In this document: piece by piece, positions 1 through 6,103 of the stretch
Layout: each line of letters opens with the position of its first letter
Position numbering within the stretch: the first letter of the stretch is position 1
Assembly: GCA_900770535.1 (NCBI GenBank)
Contig: CAAHDV010000172.1
Span: forward strand, 1 to 7,372
Length of the DNA: 7,372 bases
Direction of reading: 5' to 3'
Source of the DNA: Lachnospiraceae bacterium
Lineage (GTDB): Bacteria; Bacillota; Clostridia; Lachnospirales; Lachnospiraceae
The notes under the pieces: generated by a model
Seen by the model: only the letters and a program-made list of their open reading frames with translations
Databases searched by the model: none
Told to the model about the DNA's origin: nothing
Program-made: the position numbers and the translations under genes

Positions 1-21
1 AGACGTGTGCTCTTCCGATCT
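1..21. other. Illumina adapter remnant at contig end
   Basis: These 21 bases match the 3' end of the TruSeq Read 2 adapter (they begin AGACGTGTGC and end CTCTTCCGATCT). They are library DNA left on the contig edge, not genome. Genomic sequence begins at base 22, so any homology or reading frame across this junction is meaningless. Confidence 0.96.
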
Positions 22-147
22 TACATGATGAGCACCGAAATCGTACCAAAATTCGGCGGTCATGTAGAAGCTCAGGAAATCGGACTTCCTGTCACCGAAA
101 CCGGACTTGTACTGCCCTGCGGCGCATCCGGGCGGTGGGAGAAGTAG
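22..147 (+). CDS. C-terminal fragment of an unrecognised protein
   Basis: An open frame runs from the adapter junction to a TAG at 145-147, giving 41 residues that start YMMSTEIVPKFGG and end LPCGASGRWEK. Codon use (GAA, ATC, CTT, ACC, GGC) resembles the other genes here. A terminator hairpin begins 19 bases after the stop, as expected at the end of a real gene. The two ATG codons at 25 and 28 have no visible upstream ribosome binding site, because the sequence before them is adapter, so this is best read as the tail of a longer protein cut by the assembly. I do not recognise the family: the glycine-rich end with one cysteine is not diagnostic. No membrane segment is visible. It converges on clpB and shares the terminator between them. 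Confidence 0.6.
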   Translation, partial: YMMSTEIVPKFGGHVEAQEIGLPVTETGLVLPCGASGRWEK

Positions 148-160
148 CAGTATTATAAAG

Positions 161-212
161 CACACAAAAATGCCGGGCGGCGCCAGCTGGCGCCTGTCCG
201 GCATTTTCTGTG
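161..212. terminator. Bidirectional intrinsic terminator between convergent genes
   Basis: AAAATGCCGG (167-176) pairs perfectly with CCGGCATTTT (198-207). Inside it, GGCGCC (179-184) pairs with GGCGCC (189-194) around an AGCT loop, linked by GC/GT pairing with one bulged T at 195. On the minus strand the hairpin is followed by TTTTTGTGTG, a good tail for clpB, whose stop lies 19 bases away. On the plus strand it is followed by TTTTCTGTG, a weaker tail for the upstream partial gene. CACA (161-166 region) and TGTG (209-212) can extend the stem past a bulge. Confidence 0.9.
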
Positions 213-225
213 CTGCAATAAATTT

Positions 226-2817
226 TTATTTTACATATGCGATCAGCTTCTTGCCTTTCTCATCGGTATCAATGACGATGGTCTGGCCCTCGCTGATATT
301 ACCTTCCAGGATGATCCTTGCTGCCAGAGTCTCCACGTTCTTCTGAAGATATCTTCTCAGCGGACGTGCGCCATAAGCCGGGTCATAACCGTGGTCGGTG
401 ACGAAGGTCTTGGCGTTGTCAGTCAGTTCTACTTTCAGCTCGCGGTCCTCCAGACGGCGGTTCACATCGGCTACCATCAGGTCCACAATGTGGCTGATGT
501 TATCCTTTGTTAACGGTTTGAAGAGGATGGTTTCATCCAGACGGTTCAAGAACTCCGGACGGAAGTGGGCACGCAGATCCTGCATAACCATAGCCTCAGC
601 CTCCGGCTTAATATTGCCGTTCTCATCAATACCATCCAACAGATACTGGGATCCGATGTTGGAGGTCATGATCAGGATGGTGTTCTTGAAATCTACCGTC
701 TTGCCGGTGGAATCGGTGATACGTCCATCATCCAGAACCTGAAGCAGGACGTTGAATACATCCGGATGTGCCTTCTCTACCTCATCAAAGAGGACAACGG
801 AGTACGGTTTCCGGCGGACTGCCTCAGTCAGCTGACCGCCCTCATCGTAACCGACATATCCCGGAGGTGCTCCGATCAGGCGGGCTACAGAGTGCTTCTC
901 CATGTATTCACTCATATCGATACGAACCATGTTGTTCTCATCGTCGAACAGAGCCTCAGCAAGAGCCTTTGCAAGCTCGGTCTTACCAACACCAGTCGGT
1001 CCAAGGAACAGGAACGAACCAATCGGCTTGGTCGGATCCTTGATGCCGGCTTTGGAACGAAGGATAGCTTCCGTTACCTTCTCCACACCTTCATCCTGGC
1101 CTACCACCCGTTTGTGCAGTACCGTATCCAGATGGAGGATCTTGCTGCGCTCGCTCTCATTTAACTTGCTTACCGGAATGCCGGTCCAGCGGGAAATGAT
1201 CCTTGCGATTTCATCCTCCGTGACACTCTCATGTACCAGACTGAGATCCTGATTCTTTACTTTTTCTTCCTCAGCTTCCAGCTGTTTCTGCAGCTGCGGC
1301 AGCTTGCCGTACTGCAGCTCTGCGGCCTTATTCAGGTCATACTGCTGCTGGGCAGTGGCGATGTCGCGGTTTACCTGCTCAATCTCCTCACGCAGAGCAG
1401 ACAGATGAGAAACGGAATTCTTCTCATTCTCCCACTGTGCCTTCTTGCTGGCAAACTCGTCATGGAGTTCAGCCAGATTCTTCTGCAGGTCAGCCAGACG
1501 CTCCTGGCTTAAATGGTCGGTCTCTTTCTTTAAGGCAGTCTCCTCAATTTCCAGCTGCATGATCCTTCTGGACAGTTCATCCAGCTCTGTCGGCATGGAA
1601 TCCAGTTCCGTCTTAATGAGGGCACAGGCCTCATCCACCAGGTCAATGGCCTTATCCGGCAGGAACCGGTCAGTAATGTAACGGTCAGAAAGCACGGCTG
1701 CTGCTACCAGGGCAGAGTCGGTGATCTTGACACCGTGGAATACTTCATAGCGTTCCTTGATACCACGCAGAATGGAGATGGTATCTTCCACAGTCGGCTG
1801 GTCTACCAGAACCGGCTGGAAACGACGTTCCAGAGCAGCATCCTTCTCAATGTATTTGCGGTACTCATCCAATGTGGTGGCACCGATACAGTGCAGCTCA
1901 CCTCTGGCCAGCATCGGCTTTAACAGGTTGCCCGCATCCATGGAGCCCTCGGTCTTACCGGCACCCACAATGGTATGCAGCTCATCGATGAACAGAATGA
2001 TCTGTCCTTCGCTCTTTTTGACTTCTTCCAGAACAGCTTTCAACCGCTCCTCAAACTCACCACGGTACTTGGCACCTGCAACCAGCGCACCCATATCCAG
2101 GGCGAACAGCTTGCGGTTCTTTAAGCCTTCCGGCACATCGCCGCGGACAATACGCTGAGCCAGTCCCTCAACAACAGCGGTCTTACCAACACCAGGCTCA
2201 CCGATAAGGACCGGGTTGTTCTTGGTCTTTCTGGACAGAATCTGAATGACGTTACGAATCTCGCTGTCACGGCCGATGACCGGATCCAGCTTCTGATCCT
2301 TTGCGCGCTCTACCAGATCATATCCATATTTTTCCAGAGTATCATAGGTAGCTTCCGGATTGTCGCTGACCACTCTCTGGTTGCCGCGCACGGTAGACAG
2401 TGCCTGCAAGAAGGTATCCCGGGTAATGCCGTATTGACGGAACAGTTCCTTCATAGTGCGGTCCGCATATTTTAACATGGACAGGAAAATATGCTCAACG
2501 GAAACATATTCATCGCCCATGGCTTTGGACTCATCCTCAGCATTGATGAGGACTTTGTTTAAGTCATTGCTGATGTATACCTGGCTGGAGCCGCTCACCT
2601 TCGGCAGTCCGGCCAGCTTCTGCTGGGCTTCATTCGTAATCAGCTCTTTGCTGATGCCCATCTTGGTTAACAGTTTTAAAATCAGGCTGTCGTCCAGAGT
2701 CAGCAGGCTGTAAAACAGGTGCTCCTGCTCAATCTGCTGGTTGCCATATTCATAGGCAAGCTTCTCACAGTTCTGAACGGCCTCCATGGATTTCTGCGTA
2801 AATTTGTTTATATTCAT
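226..2817 (-). CDS. clpB: ATP-dependent disaggregase ClpB (Hsp104/Hsp100 family)
   Basis: ClpB is a cytoplasmic hexameric AAA+ machine that works with DnaK/DnaJ/GrpE to thread and rescue aggregated proteins after heat or other stress. At 863 residues it is full length (E. coli ClpB has 857). Visible in order: an N-terminal Clp repeat domain (about 1-145); NBD1 with Walker A GEPGVGKT (206-213), pore-loop Tyr251 in KYRGEFEE, Walker B LFIDE (275-279) and arginine fingers Arg331/Arg332; the long charged coiled-coil M domain (about 405-525) that separates ClpB from ClpA and ClpX; NBD2 with Walker A GPTGVGKT (606-613), pore loop GYVGYD (653-658), Walker B VVLFDE (684-689), Arg759 and the sensor-2 motif GARPLRR (816-822). 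No ClpP-binding IGL/IGF loop stands out, consistent with a disaggregase. GGAGG at 2826-2830 lies 8 bases before the ATG and fixes the start. A CIRCE operator overlaps the promoter. Single-gene unit with its own terminator. Confidence 0.98.
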   Translation of the reverse strand: MNINKFTQKSMEAVQNCEKLAYEYGNQQIEQEHLFYSLLTLDDSLILKLLTKMGISKELITNEAQQKLAGLPKVSGSSQVYISNDLNKVLINAEDESKAMGDEYVSVEHIFLSMLKYADRTMKELFRQYGITRDTFLQALSTVRGNQRVVSDNPEATYDTLEKYGYDLVERAKDQKLDPVIGRDSEIRNVIQILSRKTKNNPVLIGEPGVGKTAVVEGLAQRIVRGDVPEGLKNRKLFALDMGALVAGAKYRGEFEERLKAVLEEVKKSEGQIILFIDELHTIVGAGKTEGSMDAGNLLKPMLARGELHCIGATTLDEYRKYIEKDAALERRFQPVLVDQPTVEDTISILRGIKERYEVFHGVKITDSALVAAAVLSDRYITDRFLPDKAIDLVDEACALIKTELDSMPTELDELSRRIMQLEIEETALKKETDHLSQERLADLQKNLAELHDEFASKKAQWENEKNSVSHLSALREEIEQVNRDIATAQQQYDLNKAAELQYGKLPQLQKQLEAEEEKVKNQDLSLVHESVTEDEIARIISRWTGIPVSKLNESERSKILHLDTVLHKRVVGQDEGVEKVTEAILRSKAGIKDPTKPIGSFLFLGPTGVGKTELAKALAEALFDDENNMVRIDMSEYMEKHSVARLIGAPPGYVGYDEGGQLTEAVRRKPYSVVLFDEVEKAHPDVFNVLLQVLDDGRITDSTGKTVDFKNTILIMTSNIGSQYLLDGIDENGNIKPEAEAMVMQDLRAHFRPEFLNRLDETILFKPLTKDNISHIVDLMVADVNRRLEDRELKVELTDNAKTFVTDHGYDPAYGARPLRRYLQKNVETLAARIILEGNISEGQTIVIDTDEKGKKLIAYVK

Positions 2818-2893
2818 AAGTCACGCCTCCATTCATTCAGTGCAACGTTATCTTTTATCACGTCTGTTATATTACTTCTATAACATTGACTGT

Positions 2894-2922
2894 ACTATAT
2901 CACATGTTGTTAGCACTGTCAA
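2894..2922 (-). promoter_or_regulatory. clpB promoter (SigA type, extended -10)
   Basis: Read on the minus strand: TTGACA (2922-2917), 17 bases, then TATAGT (2899-2894), preceded by TGA to make an extended -10. Predicted start is near 2887, leaving a leader of about 70 bases before the clpB ATG. The perfect -35, ideal spacing and extended -10 suggest a strong promoter that needs a repressor. The -35 lies within the CIRCE element. Confidence 0.87.
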
Positions 2923-2936
2923 GAGGTGAGTGCTAA
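2910..2936. promoter_or_regulatory. CIRCE operator (HrcA binding site) of clpB
   Basis: The arms TTAGCACTG (2910-2918) and GAGTGCTAA (2928-2936) are separated by exactly 9 bases. The CIRCE consensus is TTAGCACTC-N9-GAGTGCTAA, so 17 of 18 arm bases match. HrcA bound here would cover the -35 of the clpB promoter and block transcription until heat shock inactivates HrcA. The hrcA gene is not in the window. The nearer bioB promoter begins 64 bases away and is unlikely to be covered. Confidence 0.95.
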
Positions 2937-2973
2937 TTTTTTGTGGAGATTTTGTGAATTATTTGCGTGTTCC

Positions 2974-3009
2974 AATTGTTAACCAGTTTTTATTCATTAG
3001 TTGACAATT
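2974..3009. promoter_or_regulatory. BirA-type biotin operator
   Basis: The inverted repeat AATTGTTAAC (2974-2983), 16 bases, GTTGACAATT (3000-3009) matches in 9 of 10 arm positions. It has the form of Gram-positive BirA operators (TTGTTAAC, spacer of about 15-16 bases, GTTAACAA). It lies directly ahead of bioB-bioY, as expected for repression by BirA carrying biotinyl-AMP when biotin is plentiful. The right arm contains the -35 box. birA is not in the window; the regulator is assigned from the motif and the genes controlled. Confidence 0.87.
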
Positions 3010-3029
3010 AATTCTCATCGTGCTATTTT
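3001..3029 (+). promoter_or_regulatory. bioB-bioY promoter
   Basis: TTGACA (3001-3006), 17 bases, then TATTTT (3024-3029), preceded by TGC to make an extended -10. Predicted start is near 3036, giving a leader of about 43 bases, too short for a riboswitch. The -35 lies wholly within the right arm of the biotin operator, so repressor and RNA polymerase should compete. Confidence 0.8.
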
Positions 3030-3078
3030 AGGAAAAGATTTTATTTCAATTCAAGCCACCAGAAAGAGAGGATTTCTT

Positions 3079-4053
3079 ATGAACATCACAACGCCTGACG
3101 CTTCCACAGATCCACAGCTTTCCCGGGAAGATGCCCTCGCGGTCTTAAACACTCCGGATGAATCCTTAGAGGAGCTTGTCTCCTTTGCCGAGACCTACCG
3201 GAGAAAGTACAAAGGGAACCATGTGAGTATTCACATTCTTACCAACGCCCGCAGCGGCAACTGCTCCCAGGACTGTGCCTACTGCGCCCAGTCCTGCCGC
3301 TCCAAAGCGGACATCAACAAATACAAATGGGTAGAGGATGAGAAATTATACGAAGACAATGACTTTGTGAAGGAGCATCATCTCTCCCGCCACTGCATCG
3401 GACTCAGCGGAATGAAGTTCACCGATGAAGAAATCGAAATTCTGGCTGAAAAGATCCGCAAAATGAAAGCAGATGGAACTCATCTCTGCTGCTCCATCGG
3501 TTTTCTGACCGAGCATCAGGCGAAGGTTTTAAAAGATGCCGGTCTGGACCGTATCAACCATAACTTAAACAGCAGCCGAAATTACTACCCGAATATCTGC
3601 TCTACCCACACCTTCGACCAACGTGTCGCAAACATCCGCATGCTGCAGGGACTGGGCTATGAGATCTGCAGCGGCGGCATCATCGGCATGGGCGAATCAA
3701 AGGAAGATGTGGTCGATATGCTTCTGGAGCTCCGGGAAATCCAGCCGGAAGCGCTTCCCATCAATTTCCTGCTTCCGATTCCGGGAACCCCGCTGGAGCA
3801 TGCCGATATGTCAGTTCTTTCCACCGCCTACTGCATGAAGGTGCTCTGCCTGACCCGGCTTCTGGTTCCGAAAGCAGATATCCGCTGCGCCGCGGGACGG
3901 GAAGTTTATTTTAAAGGGGAAGAAAAGATGCTGCTCCGCGTAGTCGACTCCATTTTTGCTTCCGGTTATCTGACCGCAGGCGGCCAGGGCATCAAAGATA
4001 CCATTCAGACGATTGAAGATGCCGGATTTACCTATGAAATTGAATCCGCTTAA
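3079..4053 (+). CDS. bioB: Biotin synthase BioB (radical SAM), probably anaerobe type
   Basis: BioB inserts sulfur into dethiobiotin to make biotin, the last pathway step, using S-adenosylmethionine radical chemistry in the cytoplasm. The 324-residue protein has the radical SAM motif CSQDCAYC (Cys62, Cys66, Cys69). It also has the positions that hold the auxiliary cluster in E. coli BioB: Cys106 (RHCIG), Cys137 (LCCSIG), Cys197 (EICSGGIIGMGE) and Arg269 (IRCAAGRE). NHNLNSS (160-166) and the PINFLLPIPGTPL segment (227-239) are also BioB hallmarks. Extra cysteines Cys138 and Cys270 sit beside cluster ligands, which fits the Type II enzymes of obligate anaerobes that carry a 4Fe-5S auxiliary cluster; this subtype is inferred. 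The ATG at 3079 is chosen because GAGAGG (3066-3071) lies 7 bases upstream. An in-frame TTG at 3001 is the -35 box, not a start. The stop lies 17 bases before the bioY ATG. No bioA, bioD or bioF is present in the window. Confidence 0.96.
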   Translation: MNITTPDASTDPQLSREDALAVLNTPDESLEELVSFAETYRRKYKGNHVSIHILTNARSGNCSQDCAYCAQSCRSKADINKYKWVEDEKLYEDNDFVKEHHLSRHCIGLSGMKFTDEEIEILAEKIRKMKADGTHLCCSIGFLTEHQAKVLKDAGLDRINHNLNSSRNYYPNICSTHTFDQRVANIRMLQGLGYEICSGGIIGMGESKEDVVDMLLELREIQPEALPINFLLPIPGTPLEHADMSVLSTAYCMKVLCLTRLLVPKADIRCAAGREVYFKGEEKMLLRVVDSIFASGYLTAGGQGIKDTIQTIEDAGFTYEIESA

Positions 4054-4070
4054 TGAAGGGAGATAACACC

Positions 4071-4628
4071 ATGAATTACGAAAATACCAGAGTTTCCAGA
4101 AGCATCCAGACTTACGCCATGGTCTCCACCGCGCTCATGACCGCGGTGACCTGTATCCTGGCTCCATTGTCCGTTCCCATCGGTCCGGTCCCGATTTCCT
4201 TTACCAACCTTGCCATTTATCTGTCCCTCTATCTGCTGGACTGGAAACGCGGCACGCTCAGCTATTTCCTCTATCTGCTGATCGGCTTCGCAGGCCTTCC
4301 GGTCTTCTCCGGCTTTACCGGCGGAGTTGCCAAACTGGCCGGCCCCACCGGCGGTTATATTGTAGGCTTTATCCCAATGGCAATCATTGCCGGCATCGTG
4401 ATTGACCACTGCCAGAAACGCTGGATCCAGCTTCTTGGCATGATCGTGGGAACCGCCATCTGCTACGCTCTCGGAACTGCCTGGTTCTGTATGCAGGCCG
4501 GATACACGGTATCTGCCGCGCTTGCCGTATGCGTGTTCCCGTTTATTCCTGCTGACCTGATCAAAATGCTGATTGCCATGACCATTGGTCCGGAAATCCG
4601 TAAACGGGTGGGATCTGCAATCCAGTAA
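4071..4628 (+). CDS. bioY: BioY, substrate-binding (S) component of an ECF biotin transporter
   Basis: BioY is an integral membrane protein that captures biotin and delivers it through an energy-coupling-factor complex (EcfT plus two ATPases) or, in some species, works alone. The 185-residue length is normal. Family motifs are clear: GLPVF (75-79), GG (84-85), GPTGGYIVGF (91-100) and the late PADLIKM segment (160-166) with the conserved Asp and Lys. About six hydrophobic helices can be seen (roughly 16-34, 43-55, 62-79, 93-111, 119-140 and 144-172), with no cleavable signal. An in-frame ATG at 4053 overlaps the bioB stop codon, but AAGGGAG (4056-4062) lies 8 bases before the ATG at 4071, so that start is preferred. 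It is co-transcribed with bioB and so repressed by the same biotin operator. No EcfA or EcfT gene is nearby; a shared module elsewhere is likely. Confidence 0.95.
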   Translation: MNYENTRVSRSIQTYAMVSTALMTAVTCILAPLSVPIGPVPISFTNLAIYLSLYLLDWKRGTLSYFLYLLIGFAGLPVFSGFTGGVAKLAGPTGGYIVGFIPMAIIAGIVIDHCQKRWIQLLGMIVGTAICYALGTAWFCMQAGYTVSAALAVCVFPFIPADLIKMLIAMTIGPEIRKRVGSAIQ

Positions 4629-4810
4629 TTCGCGCAAGCCATAATGTGCAGCCATTCCGCCGCCAGATCATAAGTACCTGCCTTGCATAAACGACTGACA
4701 GACAGTATAATTATTCTTATCATTGCACACAAAAGGCAGACTACTATGACATCCATCCGAGGCTTACTGGTCGGACACATGGTCCGAAAAAATATGAATC
4801 CAAACCCGAA

Positions 4811-5848
4811 CTACCGGTTCTGCCAGCGAATCTGCTCGCCCTGTACCAGCGGGTAACGGAAAAGCTCTGCTCCATCCAGGTTTTCAGCATGCATATCCAC
4901 CGCTGTGATCTGATGATTTTCATAGGTAGTATAATAGTAGATTCCCTTATCCGCGTTACAGCAGGAAGTGTAGATGGTAATCTCGTATTTTTCTCCGCCC
5001 ACATCGCAGCAGCCTCTCTGCTGCTCTACGGAGTGCAGAATGTGAAAGAACTGGCTCACACTCTCTGCTTCGGAATCTCCCGAAAGGGAATTTCCCCGCA
5101 CAAAGGCCGCACGGACAAACCGTGACGCAGAGGAAAGATCTCCCGGAAGGCCCATGGCTCCCATGCCGCGGCTGTAAGACGCAAGCTTCAGGCCCGGCGC
5201 GAAGGTGTTTTCCGGCTGTTTCGGGGACAGGCCGCGGTAATCATTTAACCGGAACATCTGCTGCGGGAAGGGCGGATTATTGGTGAGGACGCCCGCCGGG
5301 TTGTCGTATACGTGAAGCCCGTCTGCCACTGCCTCCACCACAATGGTCTCCTCCCGGTCCGCGATCATCCAGTGAAGCTGGGAAACCGGATACCTTTCAT
5401 TGAATGGGGTGTTGGTGATGTTGATCCGCGCCAGCAGCGCCCGTACTTCTTTTACAGACGCGCACTGCCCCAGCAGCCAGAGCGGGAGTTCAAACTGCGC
5501 TACGTTGTCAATTTCTGATCCTTTCACCATTCCTGCTTCGCGCTCATGTTCCTCTGCCGTTTCTTCTTTCTTTCCCAAAACAGGTTCTCCATACACCGCA
5601 TTTCCCACAAAATTCAGCCCGGCCATGCCAAGTCCTTTTTCATTGATGGCATCATAATAAAGAGGATAATCATCTGCCACATGGGCCATGCCAATCATGG
5701 CGTAATGCTGCTTCCTCTCCCCCAGAAACCGAAACGAAAACGGATAGTTCCGGGGCGTGATGGTGACCTCCTCCCCGTACGGAAATTCATAATCCAGATT
5801 TCGTCCGAAATAAAAGTCTTTTGTCTTATACACTGCTGCTGTACACAT
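4811..5848 (-). CDS. bsh: Bile salt hydrolase / choloylglycine hydrolase (Ntn-hydrolase, family C59)
   Basis: This enzyme hydrolyses the amide bond of glycine- or taurine-conjugated bile salts, releasing free bile acids, typically in gut bacteria. The 345-residue product has no signal peptide. After removal of Met1 the nucleophile Cys2 is exposed, as in the Clostridium perfringens enzyme. Other active-site residues line up: Arg16 and Asp19 (GRNLDYE), Asn79 (GLNF), Asn190 (VLTNNP) and Arg243 (SASRF). Asn79 rather than Tyr favours bile salt hydrolase over penicillin V acylase. LHWMIAD (158-164), GLPGDLSSASRF (233-244) and GIYYYTTYEN (302-311) are family landmarks. Ser226-Arg227-Gly228 occupies the selectivity loop where C. 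perfringens has Gly-Gln-Gly. A charged stretch around 93-112 has no counterpart in that enzyme. AGGAGG at 5856-5861 lies 7 bases before the ATG. Single gene, divergent from hcp. Activity on other acyl amides cannot be excluded. Confidence 0.93.
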   Translation of the reverse strand: MCTAAVYKTKDFYFGRNLDYEFPYGEEVTITPRNYPFSFRFLGERKQHYAMIGMAHVADDYPLYYDAINEKGLGMAGLNFVGNAVYGEPVLGKKEETAEEHEREAGMVKGSEIDNVAQFELPLWLLGQCASVKEVRALLARINITNTPFNERYPVSQLHWMIADREETIVVEAVADGLHVYDNPAGVLTNNPPFPQQMFRLNDYRGLSPKQPENTFAPGLKLASYSRGMGAMGLPGDLSSASRFVRAAFVRGNSLSGDSEAESVSQFFHILHSVEQQRGCCDVGGEKYEITIYTSCCNADKGIYYYTTYENHQITAVDMHAENLDGAELFRYPLVQGEQIRWQNR

Positions 5849-5995
5849 CGTAATTCCTCCTGACTCTGCTCATGCTTCTGCCCTTCACGGGCATTGTGAC
5901 CTTCAGATACACATTTCCCATCACATACCGGCTTCGTAACTGTTCAGTACCCTCACAATTACCCGGCTTCTATAATTTGCCAGCATTTTAGAGCT

Positions 5996-6024
5996 ATTAT
6001 AATGCAATTTTGTTGTTTAAACAA
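5996..6024 (-). promoter_or_regulatory. Candidate promoter of the bile salt hydrolase gene
   Basis: Read on the minus strand: TTGTTT (6024-6019), 17 bases, then a perfect TATAAT (6001-5996). Predicted start is near 5989, leaving a leader of about 140 bases. The leader has a small hairpin, TGCCC (5879-5883) with GGGCA (5889-5893), 18 bases upstream of the Shine-Dalgarno. The -35 matches only in its first three bases and lies inside the 16-bp palindrome at 6011-6026. Confidence 0.55.
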
Positions 6025-6026
6025 CA
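6011..6026. promoter_or_regulatory. Perfect 16-bp palindrome, candidate CRP/FNR-family operator
   Basis: TGTTGTTTAAACAACA equals its own reverse complement over all 16 bases. The TTG-N6-CAA skeleton is typical of CRP/FNR-family sites, and hcp genes are often controlled by such regulators (for example HcpR). Its centre (6018.5) is 41.5 bases upstream of the start predicted from the TATACT box at 6048, the class II activator position. The regulator gene is not in the window, so its identity is inferred. Confidence 0.7.
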
Positions 6027-6047
6027 TTCATTTTCATCTTTCTGTCG

Positions 6048-6053
6048 TATACT
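6048..6053 (+). promoter_or_regulatory. Candidate hcp -10 box
   Basis: TATACT at 6048-6053 matches five of six bases of TATAAT and predicts a start near 6060 and a leader of about 44 bases. No recognisable -35 sits 16-18 bases upstream (6025-6030 reads CATTCA), which suggests dependence on an activator bound at the adjacent palindrome. An alternative is TTGCCA (5977-5982) with TATAAT (5998-6003), but its 15-base spacing is poor. Confidence 0.55.
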
Positions 6054-6103
6054 GCTGCCATACCGTTATTGATAGTTTTAGTCCAGTAAGGAGGATTTTA
6101 TTT

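Noticed and set aside
565..1164. Long plus-strand open frame (199 codons) antisense to clpB
   Set aside because: It is a shadow of the conserved ClpB coding strand; the translation has no recognisable family and there is no promoter or ribosome binding site.
3001..3078. Possible TTG start extending BioB by 26 residues
   Set aside because: The TTG is the first three bases of the -35 box inside the biotin operator, no ribosome binding site precedes it, and the ATG at 3079 has GAGAGG at the right distance.
3010..3078. Riboswitch or attenuator in the bioB leader
   Set aside because: The predicted leader is about 43 bases, with only a 5-bp A/U stem; no known aptamer would fit.
4053..4070. ATG at 4053 as the bioY start, overlapping the bioB stop
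   Set aside because: No Shine-Dalgarno precedes it at useful spacing, while AAGGGAG lies 8 bases before the in-frame ATG at 4071; the extra residues are not hydrophobic or typical of BioY.
4050..4655. Minus-strand open frame (201 codons) antisense to bioY
   Set aside because: Its translation is rich in Gly, His and Asp with no family resemblance, while the plus strand encodes an unmistakable BioY; it is a codon-bias artefact.
4678..4739. Inverted repeat CTGCCTT ... AAGGCAG after bioY
   Set aside because: Seven-base arms are separated by 48 bases and not followed by a U-tract, so this does not support a terminator or an attachment site.
5971..6003. Plus-strand TATAAT boxes at 5971 and 5998 as the main hcp promoter
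   Set aside because: The first has no -35; the second has only TTGCCA at a 15-base spacing, and a factor at the palindrome would sit just downstream. The TATACT box at 6048 gives better geometry, though this is not excluded.
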